This document shows positions 11,720-22,774 of a stretch of DNA of 64,000 nucleotides, piece by piece; within the stretch, counting starts at the first letter, position 1; the number at the start of each line of letters is the position of its first letter. Both the position numbers and the translations under genes were made by a program. The DNA lies in the NCBI GenBank assembly GCA_003116995.1, contig BDSL01000085.1:372001-436000 (forward strand), in the 5' to 3' direction. Source of the DNA: Yamagishiella unicocca. Lineage: Eukaryota > Chlorophyta > Chlorophyceae > Chlamydomonadales > Volvocaceae. The notes under the pieces were generated by a model, which did not search any database, was not told the origin of the DNA, and worked only from the letters and a program-made list of their open reading frames with translations.

Positions 11720-12871
11720 GGGGCGATAAGGGGTCTCGAAAGGGAGGGGACGAGGGTGTTCCGGTTCTTTGGTTCTTTCAAACCTGCCGATCTCCGCCAA
11801 TCTGGCCTATTTTATGGCTTCCCTAACCAATTTACTCGGGCATTCCCTGACGTAGGAGGGTTACCGGACTGGTCAGGTAGGGCCTGAGGTACGCGACGAA
11901 CGCATCCATTCATGTAAAGCATGTTCCCGACGTCATCCTTGCAGCTCCATATCACCGTTGGCCGTTGAATCCGCACGTGCTTGCTGGCCAAAGATGTGTG
12001 GCTGTCGCTATCATACGCGCCGCGTTCGGGTGGGAAGTCCAGGGGGGGGCCTTCTTGCGACCCAGTACTTCGGTAGCTACTGCACAGCACAGAAGCACGT
12101 GACCAACGTGGATCGTTGCAGCCCAGGGCGCGAGTAAGACACAAGTTTGGCGTGCCTCGCGAAGGGCAGACGGTGCTGCAACGCCCCCGGAGGCGGGCAG
12201 CGCCACTTACGGCAACCAAGGAATCACCGGTGACGAACTCGTCCTCCGAGACCGGCTGCGCTCTCTTCTAAACTTGCCTGGGCTTTGAAACATCCCTCGC
12301 ATTGCGACAGACACGCAGACCTTGGGCAGAGCACTGATTTGGTTTCCTTCATCGTGGCGCTCGTGGGACACCCTAGGTGCGTTAGGCTTCGGGCGGACGG
12401 ATCGCACCTGACCCTCCAGGCCTTGTACTCCTGGCCGGTTGCCATGTCGAGGATGCTCGATGTGTCTCTGCATCGCGCTTCGCGTGCTTCATCGCGCTGA
12501 ATACTTGCAAGGAATAATTGTACAGGCCCTTCCGAAAGGCCAAGGGTCACAGACTGCAGCGCGATCAACGGCATGCACACGCACACGACACGCTCGAGTA
12601 GGAATCTAGGAGGCAGTGTTAGCATTGAACCATGATGATCAGTAATTTGTTTTTTAGCGCCTGTTCGCCGCATGGATATGCGGCAACAGGTACGTATAGA
12701 GGACACAGACTCCCCCACAGCCACGTAACACACGCGTTAAGAGCCATACGCCCGCAACCTGCAACGCTTCTAAGCCCCACCACCCGCGGTCGACCGGTCA
12801 TCCCTAAGCGGCCCACTCTCAGGCTCCTGCACGCCGTACGGCCTATACACGCGAGCATGCCCACTCGATAC
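11720..12871. other. Convergent intergenic region, no supported gene
   Basis: This holds the 3' side of the Q-rich gene and the distal 3' side of LARP1. Minus-strand frames at 11812-12219 and 12207-12733 are open, but they lack domains and cannot be joined convincingly. I see nothing else. Confidence 0.5.
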
Positions 12872-12876
12872 TTACA
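12872..12876 (-). terminator. Putative TGTAA polyadenylation signal of LARP1
   Basis: A minus-strand TGTAA lies about 420 bases beyond the LARP1 stop at 13298, a normal 3'UTR length for this type of genome. Confidence 0.4.
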
Positions 12877-13297
12877 AGACACCTGAACACAACTGCTGCG
12901 AATGCAGGTGGGTGGGGTTCTGCCACGCGCGCCACCAGCGCACACGCTAACGAGTGCCTCATAAGGAAAGTTACTCCGGCAGCCAAGATACCACCACAAG
13001 TATCGCACACACAAACGAACTTCCATAACCTTCCCGTCAATGCTAACCTTATCCTAGGCGATCCTAAAAGGAAAACACTTGGTTGACACAAACCAGATGG
13101 CGCTCAGCCTCATATCATTTCTCGTCAAGAAAACGCCTGTCAACCCCTACTTCACAGGGGAGAAGAGGGTCAAGAAGCTCAATCGATCTGCATTGTCTCT
13201 TGCACTGGCTCCTACAAAACCGCCCCCCAAGCAAGTCCCGCGCTCGGCATCAGGATATGCTCTGTCGTCGATAGGTAATAAAGGGCCCGAGAGCCGC

Positions 13298-16200
13298 TTA
13301 TTTCGCCGCAACTGCCTGCACAGGGGCTGCCGCCCCTTCGGTTGCCGCGGTTTCAGCGGCTATTTTAATCGGCGCTGCCTTCGTGCTCTCAGCAGCGACC
13401 TTATCAGCCGCGTTCTTCTCCTCTGCCTTGGCCGCGTTCTTTGCGACCTTCTCCTGCAGCGCATTGGGGCACACACGAGGGTATAAACGAATTGCGAGCA
13501 GGCGCCTGCGAAGTAAGGCATATCAGCACACGGCTTGTGCATACGTGAACAAACGGCGTGGCCCTGCCGTGCAGCCAGCACCCAAGCCCCAGGGACAAGA
13601 GAACCGCCGTCGAGCCCCACTTACCGCCTGCCGGCGCGCATTTTCGCGCTTGAAGTCCTCCGACGACTTGTATTCGGTCTCCAACAGTGTCTTCAGCTGC
13701 ATTATTATAATAGGGAAGGTGGGCAGCAGAGCAACCAGAGCGGACGCTGAACACGAAAGGACGACGGGGTTTAAGCGGTCAACAGAATGCATGTCACCCC
13801 CACGAGCATGGGGGTCAATCCCATGCTCGTCGCCGATACATTCCATTCACACACAGGCGCGCAAAGCCCTGACGATGTCAAGATACTACCCGTTGGGTGG
13901 CTTCCGTGCTCATTCCGTTGAAGTAATTTGCACCCTGATTTTGGCACTTAAAAACCATCCGTCACGAGCCCCGGCCTATCCTATCTATTCACGTGGACCC
14001 ACCCTGGTGTGGATCTCCATGTTGCTGTCCTTGGGGAAGCCCGCATAGTAGTGGAACGCCCAGAACTTCTCCAGTCCGTACAGGCTGTCGTACAAGTCGA
14101 AGTCCTTGATGGTCATCTCCTCAAACTCCTTGTACAGATCTGCGCGGAACGTCTTCTCCAGGCCGTAGCTGTAGAAGCGGAACAGGCACTCCATGCCGTA
14201 GTGGTAGTGCGCCGCCGCGTCCTCCTCCGCGTACTTGCGGAAGTCCACGTACATCCTCTCGTTGAAGTTGTCACGCAAGAAGTAGCACCAGAAGCGGAAC
14301 AGCGTGTTCATCTCCTCACTCTGGCCCACACCTGACAAGGCAAAGCAAGGGGCCAGAGGGAGAATATGACGTAAGCTGTGTGAACGGACGCGCGGCACAC
14401 TCCAGGCGATGGAGACATATGATAGTGTGATTGGTGCGACCCATCGTTTCGCGAGACTACGGATGGATACGCCACATCGTGCCATGACGATGCAGTTTCC
14501 TTGTGCACAAACAGCATCGGCCTCGAGCACAGGAGAGCGATGCGTGCGGGCAAGGCATGGCTTGACTGCAGCTGCGGTCCTAGCGCGAGGTACTGACTGA
14601 CCTTTGGCAGAGCGGTCTTCGATGCAGCGCTTGAACCACTTCATGTACTTGATCTGCTTGAAGCCGTTCTCCTCCAGCAGCGCGTACGAGGGATGCTGGA
14701 ACTTAGGGATGGGCACACTGCTGCCGCGGCCGCTGGGCGACGAGCCGAGCATACCGCCGTGGCGCTTGTACGACCCACCGAAGCTGGAAGCCATGGACCC
14801 GCTGGGGCTGCTGCCATAAAGGCCGTTGCCCTCCGGCGGCGTCGCGCCCATCAGCCAACCTACTGCACCGCCGTTCGGTGGTGAAGTACCAGACAGGGAA
14901 TCACCCATCCGTTTGTGTGTGCCGCGGCTGTAGCTGTGTCCGCCCATCCCGTAGCTGCCGGAGCTCTTCGGGAGCGAGGAGCCGTAGAAGTGCATGCCCT
15001 GAATGGGGGCCGCTTGCCGGCTGCCGCCGCCTCCGTGGGGCCCTTTGGGCGGCTTGTTGGGGTGGTGGCGCGAAGACTTGTGGATTTGCTGTGGAGGTGC
15101 AAAGGGCGGGAGTACGCGGGTCGGCCGTGCGCAGGAGGATACACAACTAACCACCCCCTTGCGACCCTTGCCTAAACACGCACACTCGCCCCTGACACCT
15201 CTCCGACATGTCGACCACGGTGCCGATGCCGTGCCGACCGCGATGCCCTCTCCCTCTCTATGAACTCCCCTGTCGTCAAGCTGAGCGACACTGGCCTATC
15301 GACCTTCGACATGGCCACCGTCAAGCCGCACATCAACCGGCGCCTCCGCACGTTTTTGGAGGACAGGATGTTGCCGGCTGGCGCCCACATGATGGCCACC
15401 CATTTCCAAAAACGCGCACCTCCGCCAGCTCCCGCTCGTACATGGCCAGCCCGTCGGCGATCAGGCAGCTGGAGGACTTGTCCAACTTTCCGCCACCGCC
15501 TCCACCGCCGCCCATCTTCCGCGAGGGCGTCACCACAATCAGCTTCTCTAAGACGTCGCGATCGCTCATGGCATTGACCACGTCCTCCTGCTCGTCGCGC
15601 TGCGCTGCGTCGTCGTCCTGAGGAGGGTGCGAACCGACACGGTGCAAGGCAAACTGTGAGCTCGCAACCACATAATCCGAGTGCGCAAGGAGGGTGATGA
15701 TCTGATGGAGCACATTGTGGCTTTTGACGATTGTGGGGAACGTTTCGACGATTGCGGGGAACACACTAATAAAGTACACGGGGTAATTGCGGTAGGCACA
15801 CTAATAAAGTACACGGGGTAATGCCCACTTTCGAAAAAAACGCAAACGCTTGGCAGCAGCACGCCTGATCCACACGTTACCATAGCCCCCCGTGTGACCC
15901 TGCTCTTTGCAAACGGGTCAGTGCAGGTGACCGAAAATCGACAAAGCATTCCACGACCAGCGAGCCGATATGGGTGGTATCGGATAAGGGTGGTATCGGA
16001 GGTCTTTTAAACCTGAGTGCAAGTGTCTTGGGATTATATAAAGCTTCCGCGGGATTGTTAAGCGGGTGCTTATATGTGGCAGCACTTGGGCCACTGCGGG
16101 CCTGGCAATGCGTTATGTAGATAGGCTGTGATCCCTAGTCCCCAATCAATTTCCCTGAGGGCCGGGGAGCACGAAGTGCCCCAGAGGATCAAGCCATCGC

Positions 16201-18845
16201 AACGTCCCAATACCAACCTCATCCATCGCAAACAGGTCCTCGTCCTCGTCGTCCGCGTCCTCCTTAGCCTGCTTGGCAGGCGCCGTCTTGCCAGCAGCCG
16301 CTGCAGAGCCGCGCGGCGTCGTGAAGACTGCGGCCGCCGCCGTGGGCGACTGCTTCGCCTGCGGCGTCGTGGCGGCCTTCGTGTGCGAGCTGCCGCCGAC
16401 TGCCGCAGCAAGCGAGGACGGTGAGGCAACAGCGTCGGCTGCCCCTGGCGTTCCTGGCGACGCGGCGACCTGCTGCTGTTCACCCGTCTTTCCATCAACA
16501 CCTTCAGCGCTCTTGGCTGTCGCCGGGCTGCCACCGCTCTTATTGGACGAGGGGCTACCGCCATCGGCGGCGGCGCCCGCCGCAACTGCCGCCTTCATCG
16601 CAGCTGGGTTATGCGACAGGTCTCGCTGCTGAGGTGGCAGCGTCCAGCGGTCCCAATTCTCCCGCGCGCGCAGCATTGTGCTGTCGCTTGAGACTTCCAC
16701 TATCGGCGAGTCCGCCATCGCATCAACGATCAAGGTCCAGTCGAGGGTAAGTATGCGGACTCTGTTGAAGTTAGCCACCACGGCTAATGGGATCCAACCG
16801 TTGTCGTCCATCTTGGAGCGCAAAAAGATATCCTTGCACAAATTGTCGACGCTGAAATAGTAGTCGATTTGCTTACGCACGGCCTCCGCTAGCATCTGCT
16901 TCGTCTGAGCCTTATCAGAGGGATTGGCGGCACCATACGGCGCCGTCGGGTAGAACATCCCACTAGCATAGTAGCCGGGGTAGTTGAATTGTCCTTGTTG
17001 CGCAGTGGGGGGAACGGGCGCCGAGATGTATGGCCCCATCGTGTTGGTGTTGCTCTGCGCCTGAGAGCTGCTGGCTCCGCTGCCGTGATATGCGCCACCC
17101 GAGCCGGCACCGCTGCGTCCACCACTGCCGCCCCGGCCGCGCCCACGGCCCCGACCGCCTTCACCACGGCCACCTTCCCCACCGCGGCCGCCCTCGCCGC
17201 TTCCGCGGCCGCCGCCTCTTCCCTCCCCTCTTGAGCTGCTTCCTTCCGCGCCACCTGAGGTCGTTGGTAGATCCGACTTGCGGGTCCAAGAGGAGGCAGC
17301 ATCCGCCTGGCCCTCCGACACGAAGTTGTTGCGCCGCCCTTCACGACCTGCGGCTGTGTTGCCACCACGACCGCCGCCACTGCCACGGCCACCGCCGGCC
17401 ACACCCCTGCCACCGCCGCCAGGGCCCGAGCTGCTCGTGCTGACACCCTGGCCCTTTTCCGCCTTATGGCTGCCCTCCTCGCCTCCCTCGCCCGTCCGGC
17501 CACTGTTGCCCAGGCTGTCCTGCAGTGCCGATACAGGCATGCGCACGGGCTTGCCCTTGCTTTTGCCTGCTGAGCTGCTGACAGCGGGGTCCTTTTCCTT
17601 CGCTGCCTCCTGCAAAGATAATGCGGCCAACGAAACCTAATTAGACGCATAGGGGTAACGCCACAGGGTAGCATGAGTCAAGACGATGACACTAGTCCAA
17701 ACACCAAGCCGACGACTCGCAACAGGTCACCAACGGTTACACGGATACAGTCAAGACTCCACGCAAAACGCAGCAGCCCCCACCGTTGTTGGGGGTGTAC
17801 TGCCACTGCTGGCTGCTACAGGTGGCTGTCCATCCTGGCGATCCCTCTTCTTGATGGGTTGCTTAGCGTCCCCCAGCGTCGGCCAGTCCGACTGTCCAAC
17901 ATCACTCAACGGTGCAACCTGCTGCTCTGCAGCCGGCTGCAAGGGAGGAGGAGGAAGGCGAAGGCGGTTGAAGTGGCTGCACTCTTTCCTCAGGATATCG
18001 CCGCATTAAGAAGTCGCTCTCACATTTTACGTTAGGATTGCCGAGACTGCAAGTTGAGCTAAGCTAAACAACTAGCAAAGCCGCAACGATCGGCGCACCT
18101 TCTTCCATGCAGGCTTGCTAGCTGGCTTGTTGGCAGCATCCTGTAATTGCAAGGGCAACTGGTTTAACAGCACCCTAGCAGCATAATTGGGTCCATAGCC
18201 CGCTCCCTTAAACATGCTGGAGACGCCGTCGCCACATGCAAGTTCACATTTGTGCAACCCGCTGCTATTTGCACGTAAACCGCATCCATAAAGCGCCCTC
18301 ACCTTCACCTTGTCATCAGACGATGAAGCAGAGCTCCTGTCTCCACCTTCCGGAGAGCCGCTCGCTTGCACGCCAGCCGCCACCTTGCTCGTCTGTTCGG
18401 GCTGGGTGTCCGGCTTGGTGGTATCGGCCACAACCGCCGCCTCAGGCGGCGACTCCTTCGAGCTCGCTGCTGCTGCACCTTCGGCTTGCATGGATGTGGG
18501 CTCGGTCTTCTTGCCGTCGCTGCTGCTTGCGCGCGGCGGCGCCGGCTGCGTACTAGTGCTCTCCACAGGAGCAGCGTCCTCCTTCGCATCCGCAGGACCG
18601 GGCTTGGCCTTTGGCTCCTGCTTTAAAACTTGTGCCCAGCCGCTTTTTTTAGCGACGGAGCCCTCATCCTGCAACAGCGCACCAAAGGAGCATCAATCCT
18701 CACGTCCGTGCCACGCCATCATCCGGCACGGCCAAGTCCCGGCGCCGCTAACGATAGGCACAAGGTTTCAATTGCTAACCTTGCCAGGTTGAGGTGCTGG
18801 AGGCGCCGCTGTCGCGGCCACCGCCTCCTTGCCCTCGACCGACAT
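13298..18845 (-). CDS. LARP1: La-related protein 1 (LARP1), La motif plus DM15 region
   Basis: LARP1 binds mRNA in the cytoplasm. In animals and plants its DM15 region recognises the 5' cap and terminal oligopyrimidine tracts of ribosomal-protein mRNAs, controlling their translation and stability. The start at 18845 gives [20 protein letters not shown] and splices into [30 protein letters not shown] motif (about 17890), typical of LARP1 N-termini, precedes an RGG/Gly-rich region (about 17100-17460). The La motif follows ([20 protein letters not shown], then [20 protein letters not shown], about 16680-16890). After a variable exon ([23 protein letters not shown], about 15420-15580) come the DM15 boxes: [20 protein letters not shown] (about 14650), [20 protein letters not shown] (about 14290) and [16 protein letters not shown] (about 14170). 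The last two exons, 13627-13703 and up to 13456, give a Lys/Ala-rich tail ending VQAVAAK. Exon borders between 15100 and 15420 are not resolved. Confidence 0.95.
15726..15822. repeat. Short direct repeats in a LARP1 intron
   Basis: A 26-bp sequence beginning CACACTAATAAAG occurs at 15762-15787 and again at 15797-15822, a period of 35 bp. Just left of it, a GACGATTGYGGGGAAC element is also doubled (15726-15762). This looks like local replication slippage. Confidence 0.85.
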
Positions 18846-19471
18846 ACCCGCACTCCCAGGCAAACCTGGCTCGGCGGAGCTGGTAGCTGGGCTAAACGCC
18901 TCTGTTTAGAAACACATGTCTACGATGGCGTCTACGCTTCTGTAACAAACGGCAGCGATGTGTGCGCAGGTGTGCGCGGTGATGGGAAGCTACTGTTCCA
19001 GGGTTTGGTTAACGTGTTCCTAATAGGCAGACGTATGCTAACGTTCGCCATATGGGTAAGAGTCATGCCATCTTCCTGTCTGAGATGTCCGGTACGGCAG
19101 CTCCAGTGCTCAGTTCAAGCTTTGGGCGACAGCTAGTACATCCTCCGCAATGCATAATTTATTAGCCTCCATACGCACTAGTCCTGCTGATACTGTTGAA
19201 TCGGGGCCTGTCCGTGACGCGGTAAGGTTGTGCAGTCTTAACCTCTGTGCAGACACATTCTGCGTTGTGTAGCTTTAGCCAGGACTGCATATATTTCAGG
19301 AACGATTGCCCCTCGGTAACACCACATTTTGCCCTGCGGAAACGGAGCTGAGGTTGCATAGTTAAATAGGACCGCAGGACTCAACGACTCATGATGCACT
19401 ACCGGTATCAATAAAATTGACAGCACACGACCAAACGATCTGTAGGGCTATAAGGCGTCGATGCTAGCAGG
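18846..19471. promoter_or_regulatory. Divergent promoter region LARP1 / TMEM231
   Basis: A 626-bp interval separates two start codons facing away from each other. It must contain both 5'UTRs and promoters. I see no clear TATA box and no additional gene. Confidence 0.5.
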
Positions 19472-22305
19472 ATGGTGCAGGTGTGCGCTGTTATAGCTTC
19501 TCAATCTGCCGCGTAAACGTTGGACAGTTAACCATTAAGCCGAAGCCATACAGCATGCTCCTCACATTTGTAGGTCTACAAGGAGCCGCTATGCAGGCGC
19601 TACTATGCAAACGTCATTGGCGAGGCAGCTCTGCTTCGCGTATTTTCCTATTTGGCGGCAATAGTGTTGGCCCTCGTCGTCGCGTATGCCACGGGAGGCT
19701 TCTGGACTAGGCTGAAGCCCTTCAACACACAAGCAACAGTCCACTACACGAATGATGCCCTGCTGATCTTCGAGGTACGGACAAGTTCCGCCTGGCTCAG
19801 ACCTGGTAGCTGCTGACAATACAACGCCAACGCCATCCACAGGGAAAAGAAAGCGGGCAGGCAGTAGTATGGAGTACCTCCGAGATTATAAACGCCCAGT
19901 TCTATGATACCTTCACCCCTGCCAGTGTCGAGGTAGGTGAAAGCTGATCCCGGCGCGTGCCATTGTCGAGGTAGTTGACAGCCTACGCCAGCGCATATGG
20001 GAGCCATGGTGGGCCGGAGCCATGGTGGGCACGGGTTCTCTAGTGCATACTACGTTCCCAGTGCGCCAGAGTTGCTGTGGGCCGAAACGCGTTGTGACCC
20101 GGTCAAGTTCTTTCATTGCCTGGGCACGGATTGCAGGTATCGGAAGAAGACCTTAACAACGACGGCAAGCCAGATGTGATCAACTTCAGAGCTGCCGTGG
20201 CTAGCAGCTTCCCAATCCACAGCGTGAAGGCGTTGCTACAGTTCACCTACTCTCTGGAGGTGAGGACACGCTGAGTTGGAGGATAGCATTGTACGTAAGT
20301 GTCATGCATGGCATGCAAACACAGCGTACCTACCCAAACCACGCTTGCTGTGTTGAAAAGATGGAAATTGTGGCATGCCACGGACCGAGGACCGGGGGAA
20401 CCCCTGACATATCTGCTAACGCGCTGTCTAGGATGCCTGCTAAAATTTCTGGCCTGGCATTTTTAGACTTACATATCGCTCGCATGAGGTGGGCTCATGC
20501 GATCGGGCTGCACGGGCTCATTATAGCTGGAGTCCGCACGTAGTCACAGGTCAGGAGGTTAGGGTTCCAGTGCACGTTCACATCGAAGGGACTGCGATCG
20601 GTGGAAGAGCAATGGCAGGAGCATGTTGGGGATTTGATGTTCACTTAGGTATGGTGTAGCTTTCCAAGAAGAAGCAACCCGTAGTTGCACCGGCTGTCTA
20701 TACCACTTATGTAGATGGCATAAATGATCGTCAGATCACACAAGCGAAGCCGCTCCTCACAGACCTCTTACAGTGCTCTTCAAGGCATTAGTAAATTGCG
20801 CAGTTAACCAGAAATCCGGCGACGGGGTTCCCTCTGTCAAAGTGTTTGCAAGGGCGTTGGAAAATCGAACGGCTCCTCCACCGCAAGATGACGCCGCTTG
20901 ACAGTTACAGACACAGCATATGATATCCGCAGCAATGCTGTAGGGCATCGTTTCGGGTCGTCATGGGTCTTCAATGGGACAGCAGGGGGCAGTGCTGTCG
21001 ACAAAGTGCATACATCAGTCGGGTAGTAGCATACTGCCATCGCTGAGGCACTGAAAGCCGGTGTCTGGCTTGCCGAGTGTCATAGTACGTGTCTCCCACC
21101 TGGACCTTGGTCATTGTAAGCCGCCAAACTTGGTGGTGCACTCGCACACGCCCCTGGCACACAGGAACTTTGGCTAAGTGATCCATAATCATTCACATAT
21201 GATCTTATTATCATGCGGTCCCTTTGCCATGCCTGTGCAGGGGACGCTGCAACTCGACATGTACTCCCTAGCGTACCTGGCGTACAGCTCTCCTGTCCAG
21301 GGGTCTATCCTGTACACCGATGGCGAAGTGCGTTTGTGGTATGGTTTTGGCAGTCTCGGCGTCCACAATACCCAGGATTTCCATTTGCATAGGGAAATGG
21401 TGTCTGCAAGCGCTGAGCTCCGCCGCATGTTTTGTTCGGTGTCACCTGAGATGTTGGCCCGTGGTATCTTCCAATTCGTTTTTTGTGCTACAGTTTGCTT
21501 AGAAACTCCTTCGACAGAGAGCGTACCCCTACCTATGACCTATGCAGCTAGCCTTCCAAGCAAAAAACCAGATCAGGGATCGGCGGTACAACTCGGTGTT
21601 CAACGTGCCGTTGTTGAATTCTGAAACGCCAAGCGTGCCAGTGGCTGTTCAGGTGCGGACGACACGCCGCACTCGTTGGATAATCGATGATTAATCTGGG
21701 AGTGATAGCGTTGGCGCTTCGCCCCAATGCTTCCATCCTCTGTGGCGCTGATCGTGCTGTCTTGCTGATCGTAACACTCCCATGTGGGTGAGCCCTCTGT
21801 TGTATTGCACTGCGCGTGCAGCCGACTATGGAGCTCGAGATGCAGAGCATCCTGAAGGGTTACCTCGACCGCAACTTCTCCACGGTGTATACGAACAACT
21901 ATCCAGTGTGGATGGTGGGTACTGAGGCATTCCTGTCGACTAAGGGATAACGCTTACTAACATCCCTTTTCGTCATCATTCCAGGGGGGTACGCGGACCG
22001 GGCTAGACCTGCGCATGCGAATACGCATACCTCCCAATCAGGTGATATTTTACAGGTGAGGATTTTGTGGTTTCATGATCATGTCCTGACGCTGTTTGCA
22101 CCCCCGAGGCCAAGTCGTTGCAACGCGTTGTCGTCCACGCAGGCCACAAGCAATCGAAATGCTGAAAGGCGGGTGGATTCAGTGGCTGGCAACGTTCATA
22201 GTGCTGTGGTACCTGCTGCAATGGGCCGAGTGGTTTATTTTCACATTCCGCTTGGTGGAGACGCGCGTTGTCTCGGACTTCCAGCCAAAGCGGCAGAGGT
22301 TTTAA
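19472..22305 (+). CDS. TMEM231: Transmembrane protein 231, ciliary transition zone (8 exons)
   Basis: TMEM231 is a two-pass membrane protein of the MKS/B9 complex at the ciliary transition zone, where it helps gate membrane-protein entry into cilia. Exons 19472-19480, 19574-19774, 19861-19932, 20137-20259, 21241-21327, 21548-21652, 21822-21914, 21985-22055 and 22143-22305 join in frame with GT/AG borders, giving 307 residues (human about 316). The N-terminus MVQVYKEPLCRRYYANVIGE precedes a membrane segment (LLRVFSYLAAIVLALVVAYA). Family landmarks follow: VVWSTSEIIN, SEEDLNNDGKPDVINFR, SLAYLAYSSPVQGSILYTDG, RDRRYNSVFNVPL and YPVWMVG. A second membrane segment near the C-terminus (WLATFIVLWYLLQWAEWFIF) ends the core. 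The first coding exon is only 9 nt (MVQ). It is inferred from frame and from alignment with the animal N-terminus, and is the least certain part. Confidence 0.94.
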
Positions 22306-22492
22306 CATGCGGAGTGCGGAGGTACTTGACGAGATGGCGACTGGCCACATCACACGTTACATGGCGTCTGCCAACCCCAATTCCTTGTGTGCCCACTCCA
22401 ACTGAGTACTGCGCTGCAGCCGGGGTCCGGATCATTGGGGATCCGGGTCATGGTTATGAACAAATATCCACAGCGATTAACATGCCAACGAT

Positions 22493-22497
22493 TGTAA
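22493..22497 (+). terminator. Putative TGTAA polyadenylation signal of TMEM231
   Basis: TGTAA lies about 190 bases after the TMEM231 stop, with a second copy near 22616. The convergent AP2 gene ends at 22775 and has its own candidate at 22641-22645 on the minus strand, so the two 3'UTRs are tail to tail or overlap. Confidence 0.45.
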
Positions 22498-22640
22498 CAA
22501 TTGGAATCCGCGCTAAAGGAACAACCTCTCAACCTAGTTGTATGTATGTAATGCCGAATGGCAAAGCACTCGCAATGTTGAGCAGAGAGCCCTCCCTGGG
22601 CACTTGCTGCTGTCCTTGTAAACCCCGCACATGCTCCATG

Positions 22641-22645
22641 TTACA
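22641..22645 (-). terminator. Putative TGTAA polyadenylation signal of the AP2 gene
   Basis: A minus-strand TGTAA lies about 130 bases past the AP2 stop at 22775. A closer TGTAA overlaps the stop codon itself and is unlikely to be the signal. Confidence 0.4.
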
Positions 22646-22774
22646 TTACTCTTCGGGAACCTGCCAAAGGCACGAGTAAAGAACTGCAGTATATTCCTAT
22701 TAATAACTGCATGGCAGCCACCACACACCAGGTTTCGGCATAGGTGTAGAGTCAGCCAACAGCGTATGTTTCAG

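Noticed and set aside
11812..12733. Minus-strand gene between the Q-rich gene and LARP1
   Set aside because: Two overlapping open frames have no domains, no consistent splice join and no low-complexity signature like real exons.
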